Of a stretch of 64,000 bases of DNA, positions 26,615-35,065 are shown piece after piece. The first letter of the stretch is position 1, and the number at the start of each line of letters is the position of its first letter. A program made the position numbers and the translations under genes. The notes under the pieces are model-generated. The model had not been told where the DNA came from, made no database searches, and saw only the letters and a program-made list of their open reading frames with translations. This DNA is from Bacillus sp. JCM 19034 (GTDB taxonomy: Bacteria; Bacillota; Bacilli; Bacillales; Bacillaceae_D): the NCBI RefSeq assembly GCF_001310635.1, contig NZ_BAXR01000008.1:1-64000 (forward strand), written 5' to 3'.

Positions 26615-26637
26615 ATCAATTTCACTCCTACTTTTTT

Positions 26638-27181
26638 TTATGAATCTTCCATTTCGAAATAGGGATCTCTCGTCATGATTCCTTTAGAATAAAGTCTTTG
26701 ATACTCTTTGACAATTAACTTCTCAATCATACTGCTGTTCGTGTCGGTATTTTCTGTTATCATCATCTCTAAATACCAGTTAGCCTTTTCAGATATATAG
26801 ATTTTCTTTTGGATTTTTTTAACTTCGTTGACCTTATCATCGATTAGTTCTGGGAAATAATTTCCTATTACCTTTTCTGTCTCTGGAGAGATCATCTCAC
26901 TTGCAAATTGAAAAGCTAATTCATAAGAAACTGGTACTATTTTCTTTTCTATTAATACTTCCTCTTCGAATACAGGATCTACATCATCATTGTTAACAGA
27001 AGCCTCTTTAATAAATTTCTTTTTGATGAAAAAGAAATAGTTACCACTTTTTGTTTTTAAAAAGCTGTTTTAATTTGTTTACATATGCTCCTATTTCGTA
27101 ATCATTTTCATCCGTTACCTGTTCGCAAATTTTTTTCGCTGTTTCGGTGTTGTATACGGCACCCTTGATTACCTTTTTCAT
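26638..27181 (-). pseudogene. Uncharacterised phage/ICE-type protein, frameshifted
   Basis: Starts at ATG 27181 with MKKVIKGAVYNTETAKKICE, then, after a one-base shift near 27065, KTKSGNYFFFIKKKFIKEAS, EKKIVPVSYELAFQFASEMI and a helical end. The order MKK-I-G-YNTETA, L-Y-KT-SGNYF, I-P-S-EEA is known from small proteins common in Bacillota phages, integrative elements and accessory islands, function unknown. It opens the presumed operon leading to the proteasome-like hydrolase. The 250-bp region upstream shows no gene. Confidence 0.6.
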
Positions 27182-27436
27182 TTTATCCCCTCTCCGTTTT
27201 CGAGTTAGTACTAAGTTATTATTTTCACTATAATCTTTAATTAGTACTATGTCAATGTTTATCAGTGTATTTTATTGCAATTTTTTTTATGCCTTAATAT
27301 ATCAGCCTCAAGTTAAGACCTTTATAATCTGGATTAAACATTTAAACTACTTTGTCCATAACGATGAGCTGTATTATTGGTTCTAGTCCAATACCTTTCA
27401 ACTGTTCCAGTCATCGATGTTATTGAATGTCTTCTG

Positions 27437-28423
27437 TTAACTAGAACTTCTATTAATAAATTCGCCGCAGTATACCTTTTTGATAGGCTCTTTCCCCTCT
27501 CCATCAATCTTGTTAATTATATGATTAACTAAATCAATAGACATTTCTTGAATTTTATAACTAATAGTAGAAATTTGCGGGTTGGTAACTAAAGATATTG
27601 GATGATTGTCAAACCCTATAATTGATAGTTGATTAGGCACTTCTATATTATTTCTAGTAGCGGAACTTATTAACCCAGCTGCAACGAAGTCACTTCCAGA
27701 AATAATACCGTCTATTTCTGTATGGAACTTGAATAGTTTGTCCCCTAATATGATTCCGTCTTCTATACTTGATACTTTATTGAAGATAAATTCTTTGTTA
27801 TAATTTACCCCTTTTTTATTGTGAGCTAAAATAAAGCCATTCAATCTCGCTTGTTGTAAAGGAGAAGTAATATTGTCTGCACAGAAGGCTAATCTAGTAA
27901 GTCCTTTATTTAGCAGGAATGTGGTTGCTTTCATAATTATTTCTTCCTCATTTATGCAAAAAACGTCAAAAAATTCACCAGAGAAAACCTCATTACAAGC
28001 AACGATTATTTTATTTTTTGTATAGCTAGCGATCTCTACTTCTGGTAATAAAGAAGACGCTAAAATGATAGCGTCATATTCATTCCTTTGAAGTTGAGCG
28101 TATACACTTTTTTCAGTATTTTTGTTTAAAAAAGTTTGATGCACTACGGTTTTAAAGCCCTTATTATGACAAGCAGCAGATATGTAACGAACAAGCTGAC
28201 AAAAATAAGGATGGTCTATATTAGGTATTATAATGGCTATACATTTAGTATGCTTTTGACGAAATTGTCTAGCAAGGGAATTGGGAACATAATCATACTC
28301 TTTCATAACTTTTAGTACTTTCTCTCTAGTTTCAGTTGATACATGGGGATGATTAGAAACTACTCGTGATACTGTTGATTTTGAAACGCCACTTATTCGT
28401 GCAATATCATATATGTTAACCAT
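27437..28423 (-). CDS. LacI-family regulator, probably NtdR-like
   Basis: 328 residues, intact. N-terminal LacI HTH (VNIYDIARISGVSKSTVSRV, residues 2-21) with hinge helix PNSLARQFRQKHTKCIAII, then a periplasmic-binding-type effector domain ending NPQISTISYKIQEMSIDLVN. It is divergent from the NtdB-like phosphatase gene; in B. subtilis NtdR is a LacI-type regulator of the kanosamine genes ntdABC. The palindrome TGGGACCAATCCCA between the -35 and -10 of the phosphatase promoter is a good operator candidate. Effector unknown. The ntdR name is inferred from context more than sequence. Confidence 0.85.
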   Translation of the reverse strand: MVNIYDIARISGVSKSTVSRVVSNHPHVSTETREKVLKVMKEYDYVPNSLARQFRQKHTKCIAIIIPNIDHPYFCQLVRYISAACHNKGFKTVVHQTFLNKNTEKSVYAQLQRNEYDAIILASSLLPEVEIASYTKNKIIVACNEVFSGEFFDVFCINEEEIIMKATTFLLNKGLTRLAFCADNITSPLQQARLNGFILAHNKKGVNYNKEFIFNKVSSIEDGIILGDKLFKFHTEIDGIISGSDFVAAGLISSATRNNIEVPNQLSIIGFDNHPISLVTNPQISTISYKIQEMSIDLVNHIINKIDGEGKEPIKKVYCGEFINRSSS

Positions 28424-28445
28424 CTCTTCACCTCTTAGAAAATTA

Positions 28446-28476
28446 TTGACATGGGACCAATCCCAGCATTTATATT
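28446..28476 (+). promoter_or_regulatory. Promoter with internal palindromic operator
   Basis: TTGACA at 28446-28451 and TATATT at 28471-28476 (19-bp spacing; TTATAT one base earlier gives 18). The perfect inverted repeat TGGGA-CCAA-TCCCA (28452-28465) fills the spacer. A repressor or a DNA-twisting activator bound here would control the phosphatase gene. Confidence 0.65.
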
Positions 28477-28501
28477 AAAAAAAATCAAAGGGGTGGTCTA
28501 A

Positions 28502-29344
28502 ATGAACTTTAAATTTAATAAGTCTTTTTCGAATGCTCATAAGGCAAATTATCTTATTTTTTTTGATTTTGATGAAACATATTTTCCGCATGCTTGTACA
28601 AATGAATTGTTAAGAAATTTAACGGAATTGGAAGAGTATCTGTATTATTTAGTTAATGAACATTTTGTAAAGGTTGGTTGGATAACTGGAAGTGACTTAC
28701 ATCAGATTGCTCACAAAGTAGAACGAGCCAATATATCCTATAGCCCTCATTTCATTGGAAGTAACTTAGGTACAGAATTATATCACGTTAATAACAATGA
28801 TCTTATTCTCAATAAGGAATGGGAAAACAGGTTAAAGAAAGCTAATTTTTCAACTGAGACAGTAAAGGATGTTGTAAGTGAACTATACAATGTCTATAAC
28901 ATTAAGCTCGTTGAGCAGACTCAGTTAGGTCAAAAAGGCTATAAGTGGAACTACTATTATTTTGAAAGTTCCCTAACAAAAAGTCAGTATGATATGAGAA
29001 TCATTAGGCATATAGCAAAATCGAACAGCTTAGGAATAAATATTAACCGATGTAATCCGAAAGCTGGAGATCCTATAGACGCATATGATGTTGATTTTGT
29101 CCCTTTAAATACTGGCAAAAAAGAAATAGTAAAGTTTATGACTAGATATTATCAAGTTCCTTTAACAAATACAATTGCTTTTGGTGATAGTGGAAATGAT
29201 ATAGAAATGTTGAAAACAGTCGAGCATGGTTATCTTTTAGGTAATGCTACTAGTGAAGCAAAGAGTTTACATAAAAATGTAACAACAGCACAGTATTCTC
29301 TCGGTATATTAGAGATTTTAAGAAAGCTGTTTCCAAGCTCTTAG
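28502..29344 (+). CDS. ntdB: HAD phosphatase, NtdB-like (kanosamine-6-phosphate phosphatase)
   Basis: 280 residues, intact, ATG at 28502 with AAAGGGGTGG upstream. HAD motif I is FFDFDETYFP (residues 21-30), motif II WITGSDL, motif III Lys in GKKEIVKFM, and motif IV FGDSGNDIEML. The cap region (YNYYYFESS-like, GININRCNPKAGDPIDAYDV) is of the C2 sucrose-phosphatase type. Overall length and the motif DVDFVPLNTGK fit B. subtilis NtdB, which hydrolyses kanosamine 6-phosphate to kanosamine. The partner genes ntdA and ntdC are not present here, so the reaction in this strain could use another sugar phosphate. Confidence 0.75.
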   Translation: MNFKFNKSFSNAHKANYLIFFDFDETYFPHACTNELLRNLTELEEYLYYLVNEHFVKVGWITGSDLHQIAHKVERANISYSPHFIGSNLGTELYHVNNNDLILNKEWENRLKKANFSTETVKDVVSELYNVYNIKLVEQTQLGQKGYKWNYYYFESSLTKSQYDMRIIRHIAKSNSLGININRCNPKAGDPIDAYDVDFVPLNTGKKEIVKFMTRYYQVPLTNTIAFGDSGNDIEMLKTVEHGYLLGNATSEAKSLHKNVTTAQYSLGILEILRKLFPSS

Positions 29345-29437
29345 TTTTAAAATATTAAGGTGAGCTGGAAAGTAGAGATTGGGTATGTTTATGTTGGAAG
29401 TCATCTACAGAAATTTGATACAGCCATTTGAAATAAA

Positions 29438-29489
29438 AAATAAGCAATGCTTCTTATAAATCGGCAGATTATAAGTAGCATTGCTTTGC
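29438..29489. terminator. Bidirectional terminator
   Basis: AGCAATGCTtCTTATAA and TTATAAGtAGCATTGCT form a long stem between the convergent phosphatase and putative restriction genes. The minus strand continues TTATTTTTTATTTC. Nothing else is supported in 29345-29619. Confidence 0.75.
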
Positions 29490-29619
29490 TATACGTTTTA
29501 TTCTTCTACTTCTATTATTGACACTTTTTAACGTTTTCCTCGTAAATCCTCTCTGTGCTCCTTCTCGACTCATACATGCCCCTCCATAACAACTATTCAA
29601 TTCATTTGATGGGAAACAT

Positions 29620-30177
29620 TTAGCTATTGATTGCTTCCTTTAAGGATTGAATATCATAGAACGTTTTTAGATGTTGGAAGCCATAGAAACCTGTTTTGGT
29701 ACCTCGTGCTCTTAGCTTAGAGTCTTTTATTAGTTCAATAGATTGGTACTTATCCAAAATGTGACTAGTAGCAAGACCGCAAATGACTATATGATGATTA
29801 CTGACTTTTATCATAATAATTTCCGGTGAATAGGACTTTTTAAAAATGACTGGAAATAGGCCATACTCTACGGTTTTTATCCCTGCTTTGATACCAAGAC
29901 TTTGCAAGTCAGGTTTATGAAAATTCTTTGACTCGCCAATTGACCAATCAATGATCGAAGTAACTCCCAAAAACTCCTCTAAGGCAGCCTCACCTAACAT
30001 TCCTGTAAAGTATCGTTTGAAATGTGAGCGATTATCTTTAAGATGGTGATTTTCTTTTTCCTTCACTTTAATAAGGTCTGTGACAAAATCCCTTATTTTT
30101 AATACTTTTTCCTCTGGAATGATCACCTTTTGATATTGATTTTTATATGGTAGTACATGAGTGTCGTAGGTTATCAT
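29620..30177 (-). CDS. Putative type II restriction endonuclease
   Basis: 185 residues starting at ATG 30177 (TAGGAG 8 bp before). No named family recognised. KRYFTGMLGEAALEEFLGV is the Glu-containing helix often seen before PD-(D/E)XK cores, and HKPDLQSLGIKAGIKTVEYG could provide the P-D and an E-type catalytic strand, though the usual E-x-K is not clean. It begins 37 bp after a C5-cytosine methyltransferase in the same operon, the typical partner position. The restriction role is therefore inferred mainly from context. Confidence 0.55.
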   Translation of the reverse strand: MITYDTHVLPYKNQYQKVIIPEEKVLKIRDFVTDLIKVKEKENHHLKDNRSHFKRYFTGMLGEAALEEFLGVTSIIDWSIGESKNFHKPDLQSLGIKAGIKTVEYGLFPVIFKKSYSPEIIMIKVSNHHIVICGLATSHILDKYQSIELIKDSKLRARGTKTGFYGFQHLKTFYDIQSLKEAINS

Positions 30178-30214
30178 GGAACGTTACTCCTAGTTAATAA
30201 TAGTCGTTAGCTAG

Positions 30215-31240
30215 CTAAAGAGTAATGAATTCTTCCCCTTTAGGCTGTAATTTTAACTCAGGTGTCTCAATTAAAGCTTGAATAATACTTTTTAATACAT
30301 TGACTGGAACACTATTACCGAACTGTTTCCAAGCTTGTGCGTCACTAACTGGGATTTTGAAATCATCCGAAAATCCCTGAATTCTAGCACATTCTCTTGG
30401 TGCAAGCTTACGAATCTTACCATTAATTAAATAACAACCTGTTTTACTTCCTGGACCTCCTCCATAAGCAGATAACGTGATCGCATGTCCCAAGTCACTA
30501 TAAATTCGTTCACCTTGTCCACCTTTATTGATTGTTCCAACCCTTACTGGCTTAAGCGGATAATTATTAAAGAGATTTTCAGATGGCACCTTAGAATGGT
30601 CAATTGTTATATCATCTCTATTAATTATATATTGCTCGGTAAGTTCATCAGGAAGTGTCATATCTTTTAAGTAGACTTTTTCAAACGTGCCAGTAGGGAA
30701 TTGGAAATGACTTACTTCGAAATCCTTCCTAATCGCAATGATATAGATACGTTCTCTGTTTTGTGGCAAACCAAAATGACTAGCATTTAACACTTTATGC
30801 CATACGTCGTAGCCAATCTCATCTAGCACCGCTTTAACGGTCTTCAACGTATTACCATCGTCGTGCTTTTCGAAATTCCTAACATTTTCCAATAATAAAA
30901 TCTTTGGTTTATGATGTTTGGCTATCCGTGCTACATCAAAGAATAGCGTTCCACGTGCATCTTCAAACCCTTTTTGCTTACCTGATATGCTAAAGGCTTG
31001 ACACGGGAAGCCAGCACAAAGAATATCGTGGGAAGGAATGTCTTTTGCATCGATTTGTGTAATATCACCTTCGGGCATCATTCCGTAATTTTCATAATAT
31101 GTTTTTTGGGCATGCTTATCCCATTCCGAGGAATATACACAACTGGCACCAAACGCATGTAATGCAGAGTGGAAACCACCAATCCCAGCAAATAAGTCAA
31201 TAAATTTAAAATCCTTCAGTACATCATTTTGGTCTTTCAT
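30215..31240 (-). CDS. DNA (cytosine-5-)-methyltransferase
   Basis: 341 residues from ATG 31240 (GGTGGGTG 6 bp before). Conserved C5 motifs in order: I FIDLFAGIGGFHSALH (SAM binding), IV AGFPCQAFS with catalytic Cys80, VI LLLENVRNF, VIII GLPQNRERIYIIA, then a target-recognition region (TINKGGQGERIYSD, AYGGGPGSKTG), IX RECARIQGFSDDF and X QFGNSVPVNV. It methylates cytosine in a specific site that cannot be read from sequence by eye. It is flanked by an HTH protein and a putative endonuclease, suggesting a type II restriction-modification system. The gene starts 16 bp after the HTH gene stops, so they are co-transcribed. Confidence 0.95.
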   Translation of the reverse strand: MKDQNDVLKDFKFIDLFAGIGGFHSALHAFGASCVYSSEWDKHAQKTYYENYGMMPEGDITQIDAKDIPSHDILCAGFPCQAFSISGKQKGFEDARGTLFFDVARIAKHHKPKILLLENVRNFEKHDDGNTLKTVKAVLDEIGYDVWHKVLNASHFGLPQNRERIYIIAIRKDFEVSHFQFPTGTFEKVYLKDMTLPDELTEQYIINRDDITIDHSKVPSENLFNNYPLKPVRVGTINKGGQGERIYSDLGHAITLSAYGGGPGSKTGCYLINGKIRKLAPRECARIQGFSDDFKIPVSDAQAWKQFGNSVPVNVLKSIIQALIETPELKLQPKGEEFITL

Positions 31241-31255
31241 GCTGACACCCACCTA

Positions 31256-31555
31256 TTACTTCTTTGTAATGATCATTTCATTTAATTGTAGTAATTTTAC
31301 TCTTTGATACGTAGCATAATGTGATCTGTATAACAAATTACTTGCTTGACGTACAGTTAGCTCGTTTGAATGCTTTTTTAGAAACTCTTCCTCTGCTGTC
31401 GTCCATGTTCTTCCAATATTAAGCGTCTCTTTATTCTGTAATCCTAATTCTAAGGCCAGTTCCATTGTTTCTGTTAAACTTAAATTTAGAGATTTTGCTA
31501 TGTCCATTATCGGCTCTTTACCCCATTTTTTTGCTAAAATTGACTTCTCATCCAT
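31256..31555 (-). CDS. Small HTH protein in the restriction-modification operon
   Basis: 99 residues from ATG 31555 (AAGGAGGTG 6 bp upstream). Contains two helical DNA-binding-like parts: KEPIMDIAKSLNLSLTETME, and a SANT/Myb-like segment GRTWTTAEEEFLKKHSNEL followed by VRQASNLLYRSHYATYQRVK. It is not a classical XRE controller (C) protein. Its place between the MazG-like and methyltransferase genes suggests a control role or a link to DNA recognition. Function is inference. Confidence 0.6.
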   Translation of the reverse strand: MDEKSILAKKWGKEPIMDIAKSLNLSLTETMELALELGLQNKETLNIGRTWTTAEEEFLKKHSNELTVRQASNLLYRSHYATYQRVKLLQLNEMIITKK

Positions 31556-31573
31556 GCAATCCACCTCCTTGAT

Positions 31574-31948
31574 TTACGCCTGGTCTTTATTCACTCTCGA
31601 CTTTATTTCATTCATTTTTGTATAAAAACTATCGTCCAAATCGATCTCTAAATAGTTTGCAAATTTTACTATATATGCAATACAATCAGAAAGTTCCTTA
31701 CCGATGTTCTCTTTATATAATTCTTTCGCACATTCGAATGCCTCATCTTCGTTCATGTTCTCTTCCTTCATAAGCTTCGATGTTTCATTAAAGATTGCTC
31801 TGAATTCCTCAGCGACCTCACTAACTTCAGTAGTTAAAAGCATATAATTGTTTAAAATAGATGCTCTTGATTCAGAGTAGCTATTTCTATTGATTTCCCA
31901 GTTCATATCTTTTTGAAATTTGCGTAGGTAAGCTTGGATATCCTTCAT
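31574..31948 (-). CDS. MazG-like nucleotide pyrophosphohydrolase
   Basis: 124 residues from ATG 31948 (AAGAGGTG 5 bp upstream; the earlier ATG at 32005 lacks a site). The EXXE...EXXD metal-binding pattern is seen in LLTTEVSEVAEEFRAIF and NIGKELSDCIAYIVKFANY, with an inserted charged helix MKEENMNEDEAFECAKEL. MazG-like enzymes cleave NTPs or dNTPs to monophosphates and pyrophosphate. It heads the presumed operon with HTH, methyltransferase and endonuclease genes. Association of a MazG-like gene with restriction-modification is unusual; it may clean up modified or surplus nucleotides, but that is speculation. Confidence 0.8.
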   Translation of the reverse strand: MKDIQAYLRKFQKDMNWEINRNSYSESRASILNNYMLLTTEVSEVAEEFRAIFNETSKLMKEENMNEDEAFECAKELYKENIGKELSDCIAYIVKFANYLEIDLDDSFYTKMNEIKSRVNKDQA

Positions 31949-32077
31949 TTTGCACCTCTTATGAAATAAACTACTATATATAATATCATAAAATAATAGA
32001 TGCATTTAAATTTATTGTTCTACTTTATTGGCTGGTCATGTATACTTGCACTAGGAAAAAGTGTTAAAGAAAATGGA

Positions 32078-32118
32078 CTACTCCTCAATAACATAAGGAA
32101 CCCTGTAGTCCTTGTTTC
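32078..32118. terminator. Hairpin in the gap before the restriction-modification operon
   Basis: GGACTACtcctc and a downstream CCTGTAGTCC form a stem; TTTTCTTT follows on the minus strand, so it fits the end of the minus-strand acetyltransferase unit. The rest of 31949-32299 shows nothing I can support. Confidence 0.45.
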
Positions 32119-32299
32119 GATTATGATATTAAAGCTAGAGGTTATTGATTGTGGTGATGAATAATGGGGATAAAACCTAAATTTCAATTAGGAAGAAGTT
32201 AGGGAAATAAAATATGATTTATTTCATTCGTGACTTCATATCTTGCTCTTCATCTTTCTTTCTGAAAGTAAACACTATAATGCTCTCCGTATAAGCCTT

Positions 32300-32836
32300 C
32301 TATTGGTTCCGTACATGTAAATCTGTAAGTAACATTCCATATACAAAGCTATCTGTCCACTCACCTTTATTCCAATAATCCTGAATGAAATGAGCTTCTT
32401 TTCTCATCCCTATACGCTCGCATAGCTTTTGTGATGCTATATTTCTTGCATCAAGGTTGGCTTGAATACGGTGTACACCAAATTCATCAAATAGCTTCTT
32501 GACTAAACCACTCACGGCTTCTGTTGCATAACCCTTTCCTGTTGCTTCATTTGAAAAACTATAACCAATTTCAACAGTATCCTTCATATCTGTATACCAT
32601 ATAGATAAATCACCAATCACTTTCGTATTTGTTACTACAGCTAAACTTAACATCGTCTCTTTTGTAAGTGTCCTATTTTCTAGCTTTTTATTAAATTCTT
32701 CCTGCCTATTTTCATATGTCCACTTATCATGCAAAAGATATTTACAAGTTTCCTCGTTATCATAAATGGTAAATACGTCCTGTAAATCATTACTCTTAAA
32801 TGGCCTAATTGTTAATCTTTCCGTGTTAAATTCCAA
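32300..32836 (-). CDS. GNAT acetyltransferase (RimJ/RimL type)
   Basis: 178 residues from a TTG at 32836, chosen because AAAGGAGGGG lies 6 bp before it; the ATG at 32941 has no such site. The RimJ/RimL fold is clear: FNTERLTIRPFKSNDLQDVF at the N-terminus, TIEIGYSF-like core (DTVEIGYSFSNEATGKGYAT) with the acetyl-CoA loop GKGYATEA, and GVHRIQANLDARNIASQKLC before ERIGMRKEAHF. Such enzymes acetylate ribosomal proteins, other proteins or small amines. Substrate unknown. It lies after a thioredoxin-like gene with a 113-bp gap. Confidence 0.9.
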   Translation of the reverse strand: MEFNTERLTIRPFKSNDLQDVFTIYDNEETCKYLLHDKWTYENRQEEFNKKLENRTLTKETMLSLAVVTNTKVIGDLSIWYTDMKDTVEIGYSFSNEATGKGYATEAVSGLVKKLFDEFGVHRIQANLDARNIASQKLCERIGMRKEAHFIQDYWNKGEWTDSFVYGMLLTDLHVRNQ

Positions 32837-32948
32837 ATAAAACCCCTCCTTTGATTTCCAAATGGTTAACTCGTCATTCACGTTATCCACTTCTTTCGGA
32901 TTGTTAACAAAGACAATCCTTAGTAAGCGTAGTGTTTTCATTAAACAA

Positions 32949-33457
32949 TTAAAGTAACTCTTCTATTTCAGCAATTAATATTTCTTCATTTACTTCACCG
33001 TTAATTCTTTTTATTACTTTAAAGTCTTGATCAATGATCAGCGTTACTGGCACGCCAGGAATATTGTATAGATTTGAAACTTCATCTTCAATATCGTATA
33101 AAACGAATAATTCTATGTTTTCATCTTCTAGGAATTCCTCTGCATCTTCAGGCTGAATTTCTATCGTAGTACGATTAATTGCAACGACACTCACACCGTT
33201 ATCCTCATATTTTTTACCCACTTCCATAAGATCAGGCATCTCTTTTACACAGGGTGGACACCAAGACGCCCAAAAGTTCAATATAATGATATTACCTTCA
33301 AAGTCTGATAGGGACGTCAAATTACCTTGAGAATCCTCAAGACTAAAATCTACCGCTTTATTACCAACCTTCACATGATCAGTTTTATTGATTTGGTAGT
33401 TATAATCGTAATAGCAATCAAGAGAAATAACACGATAATAAATGCTTTTTTAAACAG
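32949..33457 (-). pseudogene. TlpA/ResA-like thiol-disulfide oxidoreductase, N-terminal frameshift
   Basis: The thioredoxin-fold domain is intact: VGNKAVDFSLEDSQGNLTSL, then the active site NFWASWCPPCVKEMPDLMEV (CxxC), and the cis-Pro loop GVPVTLIIDQDF. The expected N-terminal membrane anchor (FKKAFIIVLFLLIAITI) is encoded just upstream from a CTG at 33457 with GGAGGAG before it, but one base is missing near 33405. As written, only a soluble form from the GTG at 33374 could be made. ResA-like proteins reduce disulfides outside the membrane, for example in cytochrome c maturation. Confidence 0.8.
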
Positions 33458-33979
33458 AAGAACTCCTCCTTTGAACTCTGTTATTTTATAAATACCGCCT
33501 CTACCAGCCAATCACCTAATATTATATGTCTAACTTAATTCTCATATTTCTTCCTTTTTGAATAAAAAAGCTCCATGAGCATAGCCAATCGCTTCAAAAA
33601 ATCTAAACCTCGATCATCTTAAGCACGTGTGACATGTTTGTCTTCGGAAATATCAATATTGATAATGAGAGTTGATGGTGTGATTTGGAGTAAATTTATG
33701 AGTGCTACTTGGTAATTTAAAGGTCCTACAGCTACTGTTTTCAGAATTCACTTTATTATAGGAGACTTTTCCTTAAGTTTAACATAAATTTCCTATTTAT
33801 AGACATAAGGAATAGCATCCCTTGTTGAAGGAATGCCATAGTTAATGCAACAAGAAACGAAAATCATTACTACCTTCACCCCATCATACAATGTCCAATT
33901 TTCTTGAAACATAGCAGTTATCTTACAGATAGGGCAAATATGCTTGAATTGAATTCAAGTTCAAATTAATGTTTAATAG
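33458..33979. other. Gene-free stretch
   Basis: No supported gene in either strand. AT-rich with many stops. A weak hairpin GGAATAGCATC/GGAATGCC around 33810 is too imperfect to call. Confidence 0.5.
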
Positions 33980-34978
33980 TCAAACATGAGATGTCTCTTT
34001 TATAACGGCATCTTTTAATCGTCTATCTGATGAATATTTTGCTCTGTTTGGTTGTCCTTCAGCTCTTTTTACATCTAATGTATTTAAGTTTGCTACAACA
34101 GAGAAAAGCGTACCAAAATTATGCTCTTTCAAATTTAAACAAACATGCCCCTTCGTTTCCGACATAATTGATTGGGCAATGGAAAGATCCATTCTATTGA
34201 CGTTTTCTTTCAGTCTTACCTCTAATGTCTCAAAACGTTCCTTTGATTTGCTCCAATTCCAGCTTTCAGCTACAGATGTACTTTCATGGTGATTGGTACA
34301 ATGAATATAATGATTGGTAGGAAGGCGTACTTGATAGCCATTAGGGGTAACTTCCACAACAGCCATATTCCCTAATGGATCTGCTAACAAGTAGTTATTA
34401 GCTACCGAGCTTGGGAATGCTTTTAACACTTCTATTCCTTCTTCCACAGTGCAACAATTTTCCAAAATATATTTAACAACAAAATAAAAATTCAATCCTG
34501 GCTTCATACCTTCATGTGGAACTGATGTAATTCCTACGAATAAACCATGCTGGTTAATCCCATCAACTTTTCCAATAAAACAATCTGAATGACCCACGTA
34601 TTTATTCTTGCCTTCAAAACATACTAATGAGGCCTCTGTAATTTTCTTCAAACTTAAGAGCATGTCATAATTACGCCCAATAAACATTTCTTTTCCGTTG
34701 AATGCTGAGAAAATACTACATTGACCAGCCAATTCAAATACACCTATTGATAAGAGAAATGAACTTACTTCTTCAAAAGAAGAATGACAACCATCAGCAA
34801 ATCCTTGTATTTCCTTTACAATGTCAGGGTCAAATTCAGTCAGAATAGGTTTGCATAACTCTCCAAACTTTAATTTTTCTTCTGTTACTTTTGGGAATCG
34901 AAATCCATTTTTATAAAGGATTTCTGCATAATGCTTTCCTGCCTCGTAAACATTTCCTTTTAATCTCGGATGATACAT
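33980..34978 (-). CDS. C45-type peptidase / acyl-CoA:6-APA acyltransferase-like protein
   Basis: 332 residues, intact. AAT-type Ntn hydrolase: FELAGQCSIFSAFNGKEMFI with the likely nucleophile Cys87 exposed by self-cleavage, GRNYDMLLSLKKITEASLV, and FFIGKVDG-like core (DCFIGKVDGINQHGLFVGIT). The C-terminal ATPNGYQVRLP-like stretch (VVEVTPNGYQVRLPTNHYIH, CTNHHE) is typical of bacterial members, whose substrates are mostly unknown amides or peptides. A strong GGAGGGATTAC region precedes ATG 34978. Upstream, the MerR gene reads the same way and may be co-regulated. Confidence 0.87.
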   Translation of the reverse strand: MYHPRLKGNVYEAGKHYAEILYKNGFRFPKVTEEKLKFGELCKPILTEFDPDIVKEIQGFADGCHSSFEEVSSFLLSIGVFELAGQCSIFSAFNGKEMFIGRNYDMLLSLKKITEASLVCFEGKNKYVGHSDCFIGKVDGINQHGLFVGITSVPHEGMKPGLNFYFVVKYILENCCTVEEGIEVLKAFPSSVANNYLLADPLGNMAVVEVTPNGYQVRLPTNHYIHCTNHHESTSVAESWNWSKSKERFETLEVRLKENVNRMDLSIAQSIMSETKGHVCLNLKEHNFGTLFSVVANLNTLDVKRAEGQPNRAKYSSDRRLKDAVIKETSHV

Positions 34979-35025
34979 TGTAATCCCTCCGTTATAGTTT
35001 TTTCTTTGATATATAAAAATAATAA

Positions 35026-35046
35026 ACCCTCCAGTTAATGGAGGGT
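35026..35046 (-). terminator. Terminator of the MerR gene
   Basis: ACCCTCC (35026-35032) and GGAGGGT (35040-35046) form a tight hairpin; TTATTATTTTT follows on the minus strand. Confidence 0.85.
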
Positions 35047-35065
35047 CTACCCTATTTCAATATCT

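Noticed and set aside
29620-30177. Assigning a named restriction enzyme and recognition site
   Set aside because: The sequence matches no enzyme I can recall, and target specificity cannot be read by eye from the methyltransferase.
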